DNA of 64,000 bases from Prionace glauca. Its lineage: Eukaryota > Chordata > Chondrichthyes > Carcharhiniformes > Carcharhinidae. Below are positions 62,840-64,000 of this stretch, in pieces. The DNA is taken from positions 21,303,291 to 21,367,290 of the forward strand of contig CM075760.1 in the NCBI GenBank assembly GCA_037974335.1, given 5' to 3'. A program made the translations under genes and the position numbers. The notes beneath the pieces are model-generated. The model worked only from the letters and a program-made list of their open reading frames with translations. It did no database searches and was not told the DNA's origin. Each line of letters opens with the position of its first letter. Position 1 is the first letter of the stretch.

Positions 62840-64000
62840 CACTTCCTGAGCTGCATTAATTTTTGGTCCTGAGTTAATCTGTGTGTATGAGGGATAATGA
62901 ACATGTTCATTTGCCTGTGTTTGTTGATTTGTGTAATTGTGTGTCTGTGTGTATAATTTATTCTTCAGATATTGTGGATATATGACTATTATTGTGTGAA
63001 GTCTCTGTATATTTATTAATGCCACTCTTAACGTGTGCACGTGTTTCTGCCTGTTTCAATGTGTTAATTTGTATCACTCGAATAATGTTTCCTTCTCTTT
63101 CTGTGTGTGTCTGTTCCTCCGTGCGTTTGTGTGTGTATCTGTTGACATATTAGTGCATGTAAATTCGTGTTGGTAGTTATTTATAACAATGTGTCAGTGT
63201 ATGGCTGTGTTTCCATGTGTAGTATTGTGTGCTGTGGTGTTCTGTTCTGAAGGAGCGTGTGAATGTTTGCATCCACATGTTTGTGTGAAAATATTTTGCT
63301 CTCTGTTCCTCTATAAGCAGTGTGTTAATATTGTTATATCTATTTCCCTGTATAAGTGATAATGTGTATAACATTGTGGGTCTCTATATCTGTATTCATT
63401 TCAGCGTGAACGTGTGAGAACATGCATTTGTTTGAGTGTGTGCATCTATTTGTGTATGTTTTGGACCTGCATAAATGTTATCTGTCCGTATTGTGTGTAT
63501 GCATGTACGTGTTTGTGTTTGTGTCCGTGTACCTAGTCCGTATGTTTAGGTAAGTGTGTAGTTGTGTGTTTGTGTGTGTTTCTGCGGGCGTTTGTACATA
63601 TTTGATAATTTGTGTGCATGTTTTGTTTTGTGCCTTCTTGTACAAGTCCGTGCCTGTGTGTGCGGGTGTGGGTGTATGCCCCCTTGTGCATGCATGTGTG
63701 CGTGTATATGTGTGTGCGTGTGTGTGTGTGTGTGTGCATGGTGCGTGTGGGACAGAGAGAGAGCGAGAGAGAAAGAGAGAGTATTTGTGTATGCACGCAT
63801 TTTTGTTTGTATATGTATAGTCCATTAGTGTATTCGAGGGAGCGTGTTTGTTTGAGTTAGTTTGTGCGTATATTGTGTGTTCTTCTGATCCGTGTATGTG
63901 CATTTGTATTTATGAATGTATCTGTGTTTTTGTTGTGTATGTATTTGTGCGTATTGTGTATTTGTGAGATTCTGTGTCTGTATTTGAATGTGCCTGTCTA
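62598..64000. repeat. GT-rich intron repeats, second cluster
   Basis: Paralogue of 25495-26770. The 48-50-bp unit ('CTGTGAGTCTG' to 'GCGTCAGTGCG') is present about four times (62640-62800), against about two in copy A. The rest follows copy A nearly base for base to the window end. Confidence 0.9.

Larger units (their letters stand above)
58407..64000. repeat. segmental duplication, copy B (pairs with 19812-27150)
   Basis: The same order as copy A: GC-rich segment (58720-59500), LINE relics (59530-60460, uninterrupted), CR1 3' end (60580-61050), SINE-like unit (61115-61275), IgM TM2 and TM1 exons and the GT-rich intron, cut by the window end. It is the 3' part of a second IgM cluster in the same orientation as the first. 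Confidence 0.92.

Overview
The window looks like cartilaginous-fish (shark or ray) nuclear DNA. It holds a cluster-type immunoglobulin heavy-chain locus: one V, D, J and IgM constant set packed in about 20 kb, with the 3' end of a second IgM cluster in the same orientation further along. The surrounding DNA is rich in CR1-like LINE fragments and tRNA-derived SINE fragments, and the genes have split exons and RSS signals. I cannot name the species.

Layout. 1-3023: SINE and LINE debris, including a CR1-like LINE with a long open reverse-transcriptase frame on the minus strand. 3282-4183: the long second exon of a GPR139-like class A GPCR on the plus strand. 5.7-18.8 kb: a loose tRNA gene array on both strands. 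Glu-CTC, Lys-CTT, Asn-GTT and Gln-CTG look intact. Gly-GCC and one Glu-TTC look nearly intact. There are also decayed Glu, Thr, Val, Leu, Asn and Arg copies, and much of the flanking DNA is visibly duplicated. 19.8-24.0 kb: the 3' flank of the IgM cluster, with a GC-rich segment and nested LINEs.

24.18-43.94 kb, minus strand: a germline IgM heavy-chain cluster that looks complete. In transcription order it has a promoter with a TATA-like box and a 13-bp inverted repeat, a leader exon, the VH exon with a 22-bp-spacer RSS, one D segment with 12-bp-spacer RSSs on both sides, JH with a 23-bp-spacer RSS, a J-C intron of about 10.8 kb full of tandem repeats, CH1, CH2, CH3, CH4 with the secretory tail, and two membrane exons. 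The splice phases I checked by hand join in frame from leader to stop. Secreted IgM uses the CH4 stop and nearby poly(A) signals. Membrane IgM uses the cryptic donor inside CH4 and the TM1 and TM2 exons about 3.3 kb downstream.

44-58.4 kb: intergenic DNA between clusters, with a decayed VH relic (51.6-52.0 kb), an old duplicate of the VH upstream region, minisatellites and retroelement fragments. 58.4-64.0 kb: a close paralogue of 19.8-27.1 kb carrying the TM1 and TM2 exons of the next IgM cluster, whose CH exons should lie beyond the window. A 1.47-kb CR1 insertion is present in the first paralogue and absent from the second, so it post-dates the duplication.

The most interesting parts are the J-C intron arrays (G-rich and AGCT-rich on the coding strand, then abruptly skewed the other way), the promoter inverted repeat, and the tRNA array with altered anticodons. 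I see no virus-like or LTR element, CRISPR array or bacterial feature.
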